From positions 2,976,001-3,040,000 of the forward strand of contig NZ_JACCFH010000001.1 of the NCBI RefSeq assembly GCF_013410775.1: a stretch of DNA of 64,000 bases, written 5' to 3'. The position numbers and the translations under genes are program-made. Under the pieces are notes generated by a model. The model was not told the origin of the DNA, did not search any database, and was given only the letters and a program-made list of their open reading frames with translations. The stretch's first letter is position 1, and each line of letters starts with the position of its first letter. Below are positions 8,130-15,998 of this stretch, piece after piece. The DNA comes from Sphaerotilus montanus. Lineage in GTDB: Bacteria; Pseudomonadota; Gammaproteobacteria; Burkholderiales; Burkholderiaceae_C.

Positions 8130-9400
8130 GGGGTCGGGCAGCGGGGAGCCGAAGAAGAGGGGGCGCGCTGCAGCCGGCCGTGGCGGTCGCAGCGCCAGCG
8201 CTGCTGCAGCCAGCCGGCGCTGAAGAGCGCCAGGGCGTGGTCGTAGTAGCGCAGTCGGGTGGTCGGGTGGGCGCAGACGGTGGCGAGTCGCTCGGCCAGC
8301 AGCCGGGCGCCGGGGCAGTCGCCCAGGGCCGCGAGGTAGGGCTGCAGCGCGGCGATGAAGCCGGGTGGTGCCGTGCCGCGGGCGACGGTCGCCGGATCGG
8401 CCCCGGCTGCCGCGCGGGTGGCGAAGCGCTCGGGCAGCGTTGCGGTGCGGGTGTGGCGCTGGATGCCGGACAGCCCCTGCAGCAGGGCGGGGCGCAGCGG
8501 ATCGTCCGCCGGGGCGACACCGGCCCAGAGGTAGCAGCGGATCGCGTCGTAGCTGCCGGTGTCGCCGTGCTGCGTGTCGGCGATCCAGTGGCCGCGCAGT
8601 GGCGCGCTGTGCTGCACGGTCCAGGTGGCCCAGTCGGGGGCCAGTCCGTTGGGTGCGACCGCGGGCAGCGTGCGCACGGACTGCTCGGCCAGCACGGTCC
8701 ACGGCCCGCCCGGATCGGCGCTGGCCAGACCGCGCAGCAGGTGCAGCGGCGTGTAGCTCGGGTTGAAGCGCCACTGGCGGCGGTCGGCGCTGATGAACCC
8801 CTGCGGCCCCGGCAGCAGCATGGTGCCCAGTCCCGGCACCTCCACCACCTCCTCGGTCCGGATGCGTGCCAGCAGCGCCCGGCCTTCGGTGGCCAGCGCG
8901 GGGGTGTTCCACAGGCGAGCGGCCTCGATCAGCGTCCAGGCCAGCCAGAGGTCGGCGTCGCTGGCGGCGTTGGCGTCGAGCACGCCCCAGCGGCCGTCGC
9001 GCTGGCGGCCCCATTGCCAGGCGGGCAGGCGCGCGGTCATGTCGCCGCCGCAGAGGTTCTGGCGGGTCCAGTGCAGCAGGGCGTCGAAGCGCGGGCGGTC
9101 GTCGGCCACCAGCGCGAAGAACAGCCCGTAGGCCTGGCCTTCGGAGGTGCTGATGCGGGCCTCGGTGTCGGGGTCGAGCACGCGGCCGTCCGGTTGCACG
9201 AAGGTGGCCACGAAGCCCGCCCAGAGCGCATCGAAGTCGTCACAGGCCGTCCGGCGCGTGGCTGCCGGGGGTGCGGCGCAGGCCGTGCTCGCGAGCATCC
9301 CTGCGCCGCCGGTCAGGGCGCCGATCCGCAGCAGCAGGCGCCTGCGCTGCGGATTGCACGGCGGCTCAGGTCGATGCACCGGCATGGCGGCGCATGGCAT
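8126..9400 (-). CDS. bcsZ: periplasmic endo-beta-1,4-glucanase BcsZ (GH8)
   Basis: The 424-residue protein belongs to glycoside hydrolase family 8 and trims cellulose in the periplasm during export. The general-acid glutamate sits in TSEGQAYGLFFAL, and the catalytic aspartate in GSYDAIRCYLW; DANAASDADLWLAW is another family block. The N-terminus has a signal peptide with an arginine run (RRRLLLRIG) and a possible lipobox-like or Ala-X-Ala cleavage near STACAA. The start at 9400 overlaps bcsB by 35 bases; an in-frame ATG at 9385 is an alternative. It ends in an ATGA overlap with bcsC, so the two are translationally coupled. Confidence 0.93.
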   Translation of the reverse strand: MPCAAMPVHRPEPPCNPQRRRLLLRIGALTGGAGMLASTACAAPPAATRRTACDDFDALWAGFVATFVQPDGRVLDPDTEARISTSEGQAYGLFFALVADDRPRFDALLHWTRQNLCGGDMTARLPAWQWGRQRDGRWGVLDANAASDADLWLAWTLIEAARLWNTPALATEGRALLARIRTEEVVEVPGLGTMLLPGPQGFISADRRQWRFNPSYTPLHLLRGLASADPGGPWTVLAEQSVRTLPAVAPNGLAPDWATWTVQHSAPLRGHWIADTQHGDTGSYDAIRCYLWAGVAPADDPLRPALLQGLSGIQRHTRTATLPERFATRAAAGADPATVARGTAPPGFIAALQPYLAALGDCPGARLLAERLATVCAHPTTRLRYYDHALALFSAGWLQQRWRCDRHGRLQRAPSSSAPRCPTP

Positions 9401-11744
9401 GGCGCTGGAGCAGCAGATAGATCACCCCGGACAGCACCAGGATCGCCAGCATCAGGACCGCCCAGAGCAGCACCGGCCGGTCCGAGAGCTTCCAGCGGAT
9501 CCAGCTCAGCCAGGGCAGGTCGCCACTGGCGTAGGTCGCATCGGCGCTGTAGGCGGTGATGCGGCCGGATTCGTCGAACAGCGTGACGTGGCCGTGGATC
9601 TGCGACAGGCGGCTGCCATCGAGCAGCGCCTCGGTGATGAAGGACAGGCTGGCCGGGGTGGTCGCCATCAGGCCGACCACGCTGCGGCTGGAGGACAGCG
9701 GGGACTCGAACCCCACCAGCGCGGCCTGCGGGTCGGTGCCGCGGAAGGCCAGGGCTTCCAGCGCCGGGTATTCCTCGCGCTGCCAGACCTTGCCGACCCA
9801 GCGCAGCCAGTCCGGCAGGGCGATGTCGGCGGGGAGCAGGTTCCTGCCGGCGCGGGGCGGGCTGGCCGGTGCCGCCTCCGCCGCGCGGACGGCCGCGAGG
9901 TCCCGGAAGGGCATGTCGGCGGCCCAGTCGGCGAACAGGCGCTGGTTGCCGGCGCTGCCGATGACGATCAGGTCGCGGCCGGCCACCTGGGCCACGCTGC
10001 GGGCATGCACCACCCGGACCAGCCGCGCCGACAGGCCGGTGGCCTCGCCCGCCCGGCCCATCAGCGTGAGGTAGGTGTCGAGGTCTTCGCGCGAAGGCTG
10101 GTCGGGCAGCACCACCGCGGTCTCGGCCAGATCCGCCAGCCGGGTGTAGGGGTGGGTGGTGTTGGCGAAGGCCGCCAGGTCCGGCATGGGCAGGAAGTGG
10201 GGCGCGCCGGAGAAGTCGATGGTCGAGGCGCCGTCGATCACGCTGCGCGGCCGGTCGAGTGCGGTGTCGGTGCGGCTCGCGCGCGCGCACTCGGCGGCTT
10301 CGTCGCCGACGCTGTGCTCCAGCGTCAGGGCGAGGTGGGCGTAGGACTGCGTGCCGAGCGTCGCCACGGGGATGCGCAGGTTGCGGCGTGCGGCATGTGT
10401 CAGCGCCTCGTCGCGTTCGCCGCGGATGCTGCGCTGCAGGTTGTCGAGCCAGCGTCCGGCGAGGCCCGGGTCGAGCCGCTCCTCGAACTGGTGCACGTCG
10501 TTGAACCGCACGCGCAGCGTGGCCCCGGCGTCGTCGGGCCGCGCCTCGTAGCGCACCCGCAGATCGACCGGCACCTTGCGCTCGCGCCACGGGAACAGGT
10601 CGGGCGGCAGGCGCATGGCCACGTCCACGTCGAGCGGTCGTGCATCGCGTGCGCTCATCGCGGCGGCGGGGACCAGCTCGTCCAGTCGCACGGGGCGGTG
10701 GGTCGGGGTCCAGTTGGGGGCATCCCAGGCCTGGCGCGGTGCGGGTGTGGTCAGGGTGTCGATCAGGGCGGTGCTGCCGTGGCCCGGCAACTGGCCGCGC
10801 ACCAGGGCGTCGGCGGCGCGGTGCAGCTCCTCGCCGTTGCGGCCGAGCAGATAGAGCACCTTGCGCTGCGGCTGCTCCGGGTGGGGCGCGATGGTCACGG
10901 TGGCGCCGGCCATCGGGGGCAGCGCCATGCCGGCGGGCGCATCTTCCGGTGTGGCGAGCACGATCGCGTTGCCCCCGGGCAGACGGTCGCGCGCCTGGAC
11001 GCGCACGCCCCGGTAGGCGGAGAGCGCGCCGAACCAGGACGCGACATGGCCGGCGGCCTGCAGCGTGGCGGCACTGGCGCGCGGCGAGAGCACCAGCGTC
11101 AGTTCGGTGCGGCGCGGGTCGCGCGGGTCGAAGAAGGGGGCAGGCAGCAGCGAGAGGTCGTCGGCCAGCGGCAGCGGCGACATCACCAGATGCAGTGACG
11201 AGGTCGGGCGGATCTGGGCCCAGAGGCCGGCGCCGTCCGGATCGTCGCACTCCACCGGCTCGGCCAGCTGCAGCGTCAGCTCGTTCTGGTCGAGCATCAG
11301 GCGCGGGTCGAGCGGCACCGTGTGGCTGGAACCGGTCTTGCCGCGGGTGCCCGGGGCACCCAGACGGGCCACGACCTCGCCGTTCAGCCGGACTTCCAGT
11401 GCCCCCGTGCGTGCCGCCAGCATCGGCGACTGGGCCAGATCGAGCTGGAGCACCGCGGACGAGACCACCTCGTCGGCCCGCAGCGCGAACGGCAGCCGCT
11501 GGCGCTGGTGGCCGCGCTTGAGCATGACGGCCTCGCGCTGGCCGAGCTGCGAGAAGGGCATCACCAGGTCACGGCCGGCACTGGCCGCACCGGTACCCAC
11601 ACCTGCACCCACACCTGCACTGCCCAGGCCCGTGGCCAGCGCGAGCAGCAGGCGCACCGCCTGCCGGACCAGCCGGCACACCGGCGTGGCCGGTGGTGTC
11701 GTGTCGTTCTTCTTCGTCATCCCCTGCGGTCCTTGTCGTGTCAT
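9366..11744 (-). CDS. bcsB: cellulose synthase regulatory subunit BcsB
   Basis: BcsB is the periplasmic, membrane-anchored partner of BcsA; it guides the nascent glucan. The 792-residue protein has an N-terminal signal segment (RLLLALATGLGSAG), two carbohydrate-binding/flavodoxin-like repeats typical of BcsB (VRLNGEVVARLG is one recognisable piece), and a C-terminal transmembrane anchor (VLLWAVLMLAILVLSGVIYL) followed by a short basic tail. Its ATG at 11744 overlaps the bcsA stop (ATGA). An in-frame ATG at 11720 is preceded by AAGGA at good spacing and could be the true start, shortening the protein by eight residues. Confidence 0.93.
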   Translation of the reverse strand: MTRQGPQGMTKKNDTTPPATPVCRLVRQAVRLLLALATGLGSAGVGAGVGTGAASAGRDLVMPFSQLGQREAVMLKRGHQRQRLPFALRADEVVSSAVLQLDLAQSPMLAARTGALEVRLNGEVVARLGAPGTRGKTGSSHTVPLDPRLMLDQNELTLQLAEPVECDDPDGAGLWAQIRPTSSLHLVMSPLPLADDLSLLPAPFFDPRDPRRTELTLVLSPRASAATLQAAGHVASWFGALSAYRGVRVQARDRLPGGNAIVLATPEDAPAGMALPPMAGATVTIAPHPEQPQRKVLYLLGRNGEELHRAADALVRGQLPGHGSTALIDTLTTPAPRQAWDAPNWTPTHRPVRLDELVPAAAMSARDARPLDVDVAMRLPPDLFPWRERKVPVDLRVRYEARPDDAGATLRVRFNDVHQFEERLDPGLAGRWLDNLQRSIRGERDEALTHAARRNLRIPVATLGTQSYAHLALTLEHSVGDEAAECARASRTDTALDRPRSVIDGASTIDFSGAPHFLPMPDLAAFANTTHPYTRLADLAETAVVLPDQPSREDLDTYLTLMGRAGEATGLSARLVRVVHARSVAQVAGRDLIVIGSAGNQRLFADWAADMPFRDLAAVRAAEAAPASPPRAGRNLLPADIALPDWLRWVGKVWQREEYPALEALAFRGTDPQAALVGFESPLSSSRSVVGLMATTPASLSFITEALLDGSRLSQIHGHVTLFDESGRITAYSADATYASGDLPWLSWIRWKLSDRPVLLWAVLMLAILVLSGVIYLLLQRHAMRRHAGAST

Positions 11745-13954
11745 GCGCGGATCGACGCCGGCCTGCGGGCCTGGGCCGCCTGTTTCGATTTCCAGCCGAA
11801 CACCTTGGCGCAGCCGCGCACGCCGAGACCCACGATCTGCCGCAGCGCATGGGCGGGCCGGTCCGGCGCGTGGCGCGCGGCGTGGTCGATCCAGGCGTCG
11901 GCGCGGGCGAAGGTGATTTCCACCAGATCCATCTGCTGCTGCAGCGTCATCGGGTCGAAGCGCAGGCCGTGGTGCTCGCCCTGGCGGAACACGATCAGCG
12001 CCGAGAACAGCGCCGCATGGTCACCGCGCAGCAGCGCCAGCGTGACGGGGGTCTGCTCCGGCAGCATCACGCCGGGGGGCAGGCGCACGCGCAGGCCACC
12101 TTCGGAGAAGTCCTCGGTCTCGACGTGCCAGACCCGGCCATCGGCGGTTTCCATGCGCGCCGGGATGCCGAACTGGACCCGGTGCGACTTGCGCACCTGG
12201 CGGGTTTCGGATGCGGCCGCCGCTGCAGCGCCCAGGATCACCAGGTTGTAGAGCGTCCACAGCATGTTCAGCAGCACCGTGTCGAGTTCGTGCGTGTTCC
12301 ACCAGAACAGCCGCGCGATGCCCACCACGAAGCCGAGCAGGTTCAGCGACAGCAGCACGACATAGGGCCGCGCGATGCCCCAGTCGAAGAAGTCACGCTC
12401 GATGTAGCCGCCCTTGGCGGTGACGTTGAAGCTGCCGGCCTTGGGGTCGATCAGCGCCACCATGGTCGGGCGGAAGATGTACCAGGCCAGCACGGCTTCA
12501 TACACCTCGGCCCAGAACGAGTGCCGGAACTTGCCCTGCGTGCGCGAGTTGACGAGGTTGGCGTGCACCAGGTGGGGCAGGGCCATCGCGGCGATCGTCA
12601 CCGCCGAGGCGTGGATGACGTGGGCGGCGAAGAACAGGTAGGCCAGCGGCGCGGTCAGGAACACCAGCCGCGGCAGGCCGTAGAAGAAGTGCAGCATCGC
12701 GTTCGAGTAGCACAGCCGCTGCGCCCAGGTCAGGCCCTTGCCCAGCAGCGGGCAGTCGGTGCGGAAGATCTGTGCCATGCCACGCGCCCAGCGGATGCGC
12801 TGGCCGACGTGGGCGGACAGGCTCTCGGTGGCCAGTCCGGCCGCCTGCGGGATGCCGATGTAGGCGGTGTTCCAGCCCTTGCGGTGCAGCTTCAGCGCGG
12901 TGTGGGCGTCCTCGGTCACGGTCTCGACGGCCACGCCGCCGACTTCCACCAGCATCTCCCGGCGCAGCACGGCACACGAGCCGCAGAAGAAGGTGGCGTT
13001 CCAGAAGTCGTTGCCGTCCTGCACCAGACCGTAGAACAGCTCGCCCTCGTTGGGCACGTTGCCGAAGGTGTCGAGGTTGCGCTCGAAGGGGTCGGGCGAG
13101 AAGAAGTGGTGCGGCGTCTGCAGCATCGCCAGCTTGGGGTCCTTGTAGAACCAGCCCAGCGTCATCTGCAGGAAGGAGCGTGTCGGGATGTGGTCGCAGT
13201 CGAAGATGGCGACGAATTCACCGTCGGTGTGCGAGAGCGCGGCGTTGATGTTGCCGGCCTTGGCGTGGCGGTTGTCGCTGCGGATCACCCACTCGATGCC
13301 GACCTCTTCGGCGAAGTCGCGGAACTCCTCGCGCCGGCCGTCGTCGAGCAGGTGGATGCGCAGCTTGTCGAGCGGCCAGTCCATCGCCATCGCGGCCAGC
13401 ACGGTCGGCTTCACCACCTTCAGCGGCTCGTTGTAGGTCGGGATGAAGATGTCGACCGTCGGCCAGTCCTCGATCGGCATCGTCAGCGCCACGGGGCGGC
13501 GCTCCAGCGGCCAGATGGTCTGGAAGAAGCCCAGCACCAGCACCAGCCAGGCGTAGATCTCGGCGGCGATCAGGCCGCTGCCGAAGAAGATGTCGAAGCC
13601 GTCGTCCATCAGCAGCGTCTCGGTCAGGCGCCAGTAGAGGTAGCGGCTGGAGACGGTCAGCGAGATGAAGGTCAGCAGCAGGGTCACGAACCGGCCCGGT
13701 CGCCGGTTCAGCAGCACCGCGCAGAGCAGGCACAGCAGGCCGAAGACCACCTGTTCCCAGAGGTCGAGCGGCACCGAGATGACGGTGACCATCAGCAGCC
13801 CGCCGCTGAGCAGCATCGCCAGCTGCAGCGCCCGGTACTCCCAGGTGTCCCAGTGCCAGCCGGCGGTGCGACGGGCGCCGACCGGCGAGATCAGCAGACC
13901 ACCGGCCGGTGTCGGCGGGCGGGCGGGCGTGGAGGAATCCGGCAATGCGGCCAT
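11741..13954 (-). CDS. bcsA: cellulose synthase catalytic subunit BcsA (UDP-forming)
   Basis: The 737-residue inner-membrane glycosyltransferase (GT2) polymerises UDP-glucose and threads the glucan through its own channel. The N-terminal membrane segments are followed by the GT domain with D204 (LLDDGRREE), the DCD motif at 252-254 (FDCDH), the TED motif (VTEDAHTALK) and Q385 of QRIRWARG. More membrane helices follow, then a C-terminal PilZ domain with an RKSHR arginine motif near residue 585 and DFSEGG near 614. These are the c-di-GMP contacts, so activity should be switched on by c-di-GMP. bcsB follows with an ATGA overlap. Confidence 0.96.
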   Translation of the reverse strand: MAALPDSSTPARPPTPAGGLLISPVGARRTAGWHWDTWEYRALQLAMLLSGGLLMVTVISVPLDLWEQVVFGLLCLLCAVLLNRRPGRFVTLLLTFISLTVSSRYLYWRLTETLLMDDGFDIFFGSGLIAAEIYAWLVLVLGFFQTIWPLERRPVALTMPIEDWPTVDIFIPTYNEPLKVVKPTVLAAMAMDWPLDKLRIHLLDDGRREEFRDFAEEVGIEWVIRSDNRHAKAGNINAALSHTDGEFVAIFDCDHIPTRSFLQMTLGWFYKDPKLAMLQTPHHFFSPDPFERNLDTFGNVPNEGELFYGLVQDGNDFWNATFFCGSCAVLRREMLVEVGGVAVETVTEDAHTALKLHRKGWNTAYIGIPQAAGLATESLSAHVGQRIRWARGMAQIFRTDCPLLGKGLTWAQRLCYSNAMLHFFYGLPRLVFLTAPLAYLFFAAHVIHASAVTIAAMALPHLVHANLVNSRTQGKFRHSFWAEVYEAVLAWYIFRPTMVALIDPKAGSFNVTAKGGYIERDFFDWGIARPYVVLLSLNLLGFVVGIARLFWWNTHELDTVLLNMLWTLYNLVILGAAAAAASETRQVRKSHRVQFGIPARMETADGRVWHVETEDFSEGGLRVRLPPGVMLPEQTPVTLALLRGDHAALFSALIVFRQGEHHGLRFDPMTLQQQMDLVEITFARADAWIDHAARHAPDRPAHALRQIVGLGVRGCAKVFGWKSKQAAQARRPASIRA

Positions 13955-14041
13955 GGCGGTGAGGACAGACGGACGGGCAGACAGGCCCTGTCACCGGCAT
14001 GGCTCGCAGCGAGCCATGCAGTCGGCAGGGGAGAGCGGGGA

Positions 14042-14461
14042 TCAGCGGTCCGGTGAACCGGCGCTGCGGGTCGCCAGGCGACCGAACAGCCGGTCCAGCC
14101 GTGCAGGCTGGGCCGAGGGCTGGCCCGGGGCGTGCTGGGAGCTGGTCGGGGCCCCAGCGCCGCGCCAGTCCCCAGGGGCTGGCTCCTGCGGACTGGCCAG
14201 CCGGTTCAGGATGGACGACAGCGAGGACGACCCGGCCGGTGGTGACGTCTGTACCACGCGCAGCACCGGGGGCGTGGCTGGCGACACGGCGGGTACCGCC
14301 GCTGGCGCCTGGGGCACCGGGGCCGCCGGTTCGACCGGTCGCACCATCGCCGCCCGTCGCGACGCCGCCCGAGAGGCGTTGTACTTCGCCAGGTCCTGGT
14401 AGATGCCGGCGTCGTGGCCCAGCGTTCTCAGCAGGTTGTTGATGTCGTCACCGTTGTTCAT
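14042..14461 (-). CDS. BcsP/BcsR-like proline-rich cellulose biosynthesis accessory protein
   Basis: The 139-residue protein begins with an acidic block, DDINNLLRTLGHDAGIYQDL, resembling the short conserved N-terminus of BcsP/BcsR accessory proteins. It then runs through an Ala/Pro-rich low-complexity middle and ends with two short amphipathic motifs (SSILNRLASP and LDRLFGRLA). It lies between bcsD and bcsA on the same strand. Identification rests on position and this weak N-terminal likeness. The related beta-proteobacterial operons often carry bcsQ at this point; here the ParA-like gene is missing. Its function would be assembly or polar placement of the synthase, by inference. Confidence 0.6.
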   Translation of the reverse strand: MNNGDDINNLLRTLGHDAGIYQDLAKYNASRAASRRAAMVRPVEPAAPVPQAPAAVPAVSPATPPVLRVVQTSPPAGSSSLSSILNRLASPQEPAPGDWRGAGAPTSSQHAPGQPSAQPARLDRLFGRLATRSAGSPDR

Positions 14462-14509
14462 GTGGAAGGCTCTTGCTGCGACAGGACAACTGGACCCCGG
14501 TGCGCCGGA

Positions 14510-14977
14510 TCAGGCGGCCAGGGCAAAAACGTACAGGGGCTCGATGCTGGTGGTGTCGGTGGCGAGCTGCTGCACCCGCAGGCGGTCGCCTGCACCCGCG
14601 GCCCGGAGCCATTGCTCGTAGGCGCCTTCCAGGACGGCCGGCGACCAGTGCCGGCTGCCTGCGCCGAATGCGGCCTCGATCGGCGCGCAGTGGTGGATGA
14701 TCTTCAGGGCATCATCGGTATCGCTGAGCTCCACCCAGCCCCAGTTCATGCCGGACCACACGCCATTCATGGCATCTTCCAGATCCGGCAGCAGTTCCAT
14801 GGCCGGCAGCGGGGCGTTGCGGGCCATCGAGGTGCCCAGGCGCCGCATGAGCGCGCGGGCCTGGTCCGGCTCGATCCGGCTGCTCAGTTCCTGCGCGAGT
14901 GCACCCAGAAAGGGGCGCCACTGCGGCGAGCACCGGTATCGGAGGTGGTAGTCATGGTCGGAAAGCGGGCGGTTCAT
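14510..14977 (-). CDS. bcsD: cellulose synthase subunit BcsD
   Basis: The 155-residue protein matches the BcsD family in size and in the central block (MARNAPLPAMELLPDLEDA followed by GMNWGWVEL). In acetic acid bacteria BcsD forms a periplasmic octameric ring that arranges glucan chains into crystalline fibres. It lacks an obvious signal peptide, as is usual. It is the first gene of the minus-strand cellulose operon, about 50 bases upstream of the proline-rich accessory gene. The promoter must lie in the AT-rich gap at 14978-15235. BcsD presence suggests ordered cellulose rather than amorphous biofilm cellulose. Confidence 0.85.
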   Translation of the reverse strand: MNRPLSDHDYHLRYRCSPQWRPFLGALAQELSSRIEPDQARALMRRLGTSMARNAPLPAMELLPDLEDAMNGVWSGMNWGWVELSDTDDALKIIHHCAPIEAAFGAGSRHWSPAVLEGAYEQWLRAAGAGDRLRVQQLATDTTSIEPLYVFALAA

Positions 14978-15235
14978 CGGCTATAAATCTGCAAAAACCG
15001 TTTAAAGTTAACAAAGTTGTGCAAAATTACACTTATTCTGGGGATGGTACCATGTTGAATATTGAGGTATTGCAAAATTTTTCATTCCGTCACAGATTGT
15101 GGTGATGTCTGAATGAAGGGTGAACATTGCTGTGGTGGGCACTCCCTCTTCTGGGGGATCTGATCCACCCATTCGAGCACTCTGCACGGCGCTACCATCG
15201 AATCACCCAGAACGAAGTTGCCCGTGGAGTGTTCG
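14978..15235. promoter_or_regulatory. AT-rich divergent intergenic region, bcs operon / response regulator
   Basis: This gap separates bcsD (minus) from the response regulator (plus). About 14990-15100 is markedly AT-rich against a very GC-rich background, with runs such as AAAATTTTTC and GTTTAAAGTTAAC and an imperfect palindrome GTGCAAAATTACAC. It must contain both promoters. Plausible sigma-70 boxes can be drawn but none is clearly better than the others, so I mark the region as a whole. Confidence 0.6.
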
Positions 15236-15994
15236 ATGAAGGTGCTGCTGATCGATGACCATCCGCTGATCCTGTCGGCGATGCAGAGCGTGATCCTGGG
15301 TCTGGGCGCCAACGTGGAGGCCATCGGTGTCGAAACGGCCGCCGAATGCCGCGAACTGCTGCGGCACGATTCCGATTTCGATCTGGTGCTGCTCGATCTG
15401 CACCTGGACGACGCCAGCGGCTTCGACGTGCTCGGGGAATTGCGCATGGGCTATCCGGCACTGCCGGTCGTGGTGGTCTCCGCGTCGGACCGGGCGGGGG
15501 ACGTGATCCGGGCCATCGACTCCGGGGCGATGGGGTTCGTGCCCAAGCGGGCCAGCAACGAACTGCTGTTCGAGGCCCTGCACCTGGTGATGTCGGGGGG
15601 CATCTACGTGCCGCCGATGACGCTCAACCTGGGGGATTCGACCCTGCCCATGGCCCTGTCGAATAACCTCAGGGACGATCGGCCCGCATCCGACAGCCGC
15701 CGCAGCAGCGATCCCGGCCGCCTCGCCAGCGAGGCGGCCGAGCGCGACGCCATGCTGGAACGTCTGGGTCTCACGCCCCGGCCGCGCGAGGTGCTGGCGC
15801 TGCTGCTGGACGGCAAGTCGAACAAGACCATCGCGCGGGACCTGGCCATCTCGGTCGAGACGGTCAAGGACCATGTGGCGGCCGTGCTGCGCACGCTCGG
15901 GGTCAATTCGCGCACGCAGGCCGTGGCGGTCGTCAGCAGGATGCCCCTGGCGTCGGGCAGTGCAGCGGCGCCGCGCCGTGCCCTGCTGCGTTGA
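15236..15994 (+). CDS. NarL/FixJ-family response regulator
   Basis: The 252-residue protein has an N-terminal receiver with the acidic pair D7-D8, phospho-acceptor D54 (LVLLDLHL), a switch residue in VVVSASD and the conserved lysine in FVPKRAS. A linker of about 60 residues follows, then a LuxR-type helix-turn-helix (LTPRPREVLALLLDGKSNKTI). The ATG at 15236 is chosen for its GGAG-like ribosome site; an upstream in-frame start at 15218 would break the receiver's usual beginning. It lies five bases from the histidine kinase gene, its likely partner. Being divergent from the cellulose operon, it may regulate it, but this is inference. Confidence 0.9.
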   Translation: MKVLLIDDHPLILSAMQSVILGLGANVEAIGVETAAECRELLRHDSDFDLVLLDLHLDDASGFDVLGELRMGYPALPVVVVSASDRAGDVIRAIDSGAMGFVPKRASNELLFEALHLVMSGGIYVPPMTLNLGDSTLPMALSNNLRDDRPASDSRRSSDPGRLASEAAERDAMLERLGLTPRPREVLALLLDGKSNKTIARDLAISVETVKDHVAAVLRTLGVNSRTQAVAVVSRMPLASGSAAAPRRALLR

Positions 15995-15998
15995 GCCG

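Noticed and set aside
5289..8246. 985-codon open frame antisense to bcsC
   Set aside because: Composition is that of a high-GC shadow frame; the bcsC frame on the other strand has clear TPR and barrel homology.
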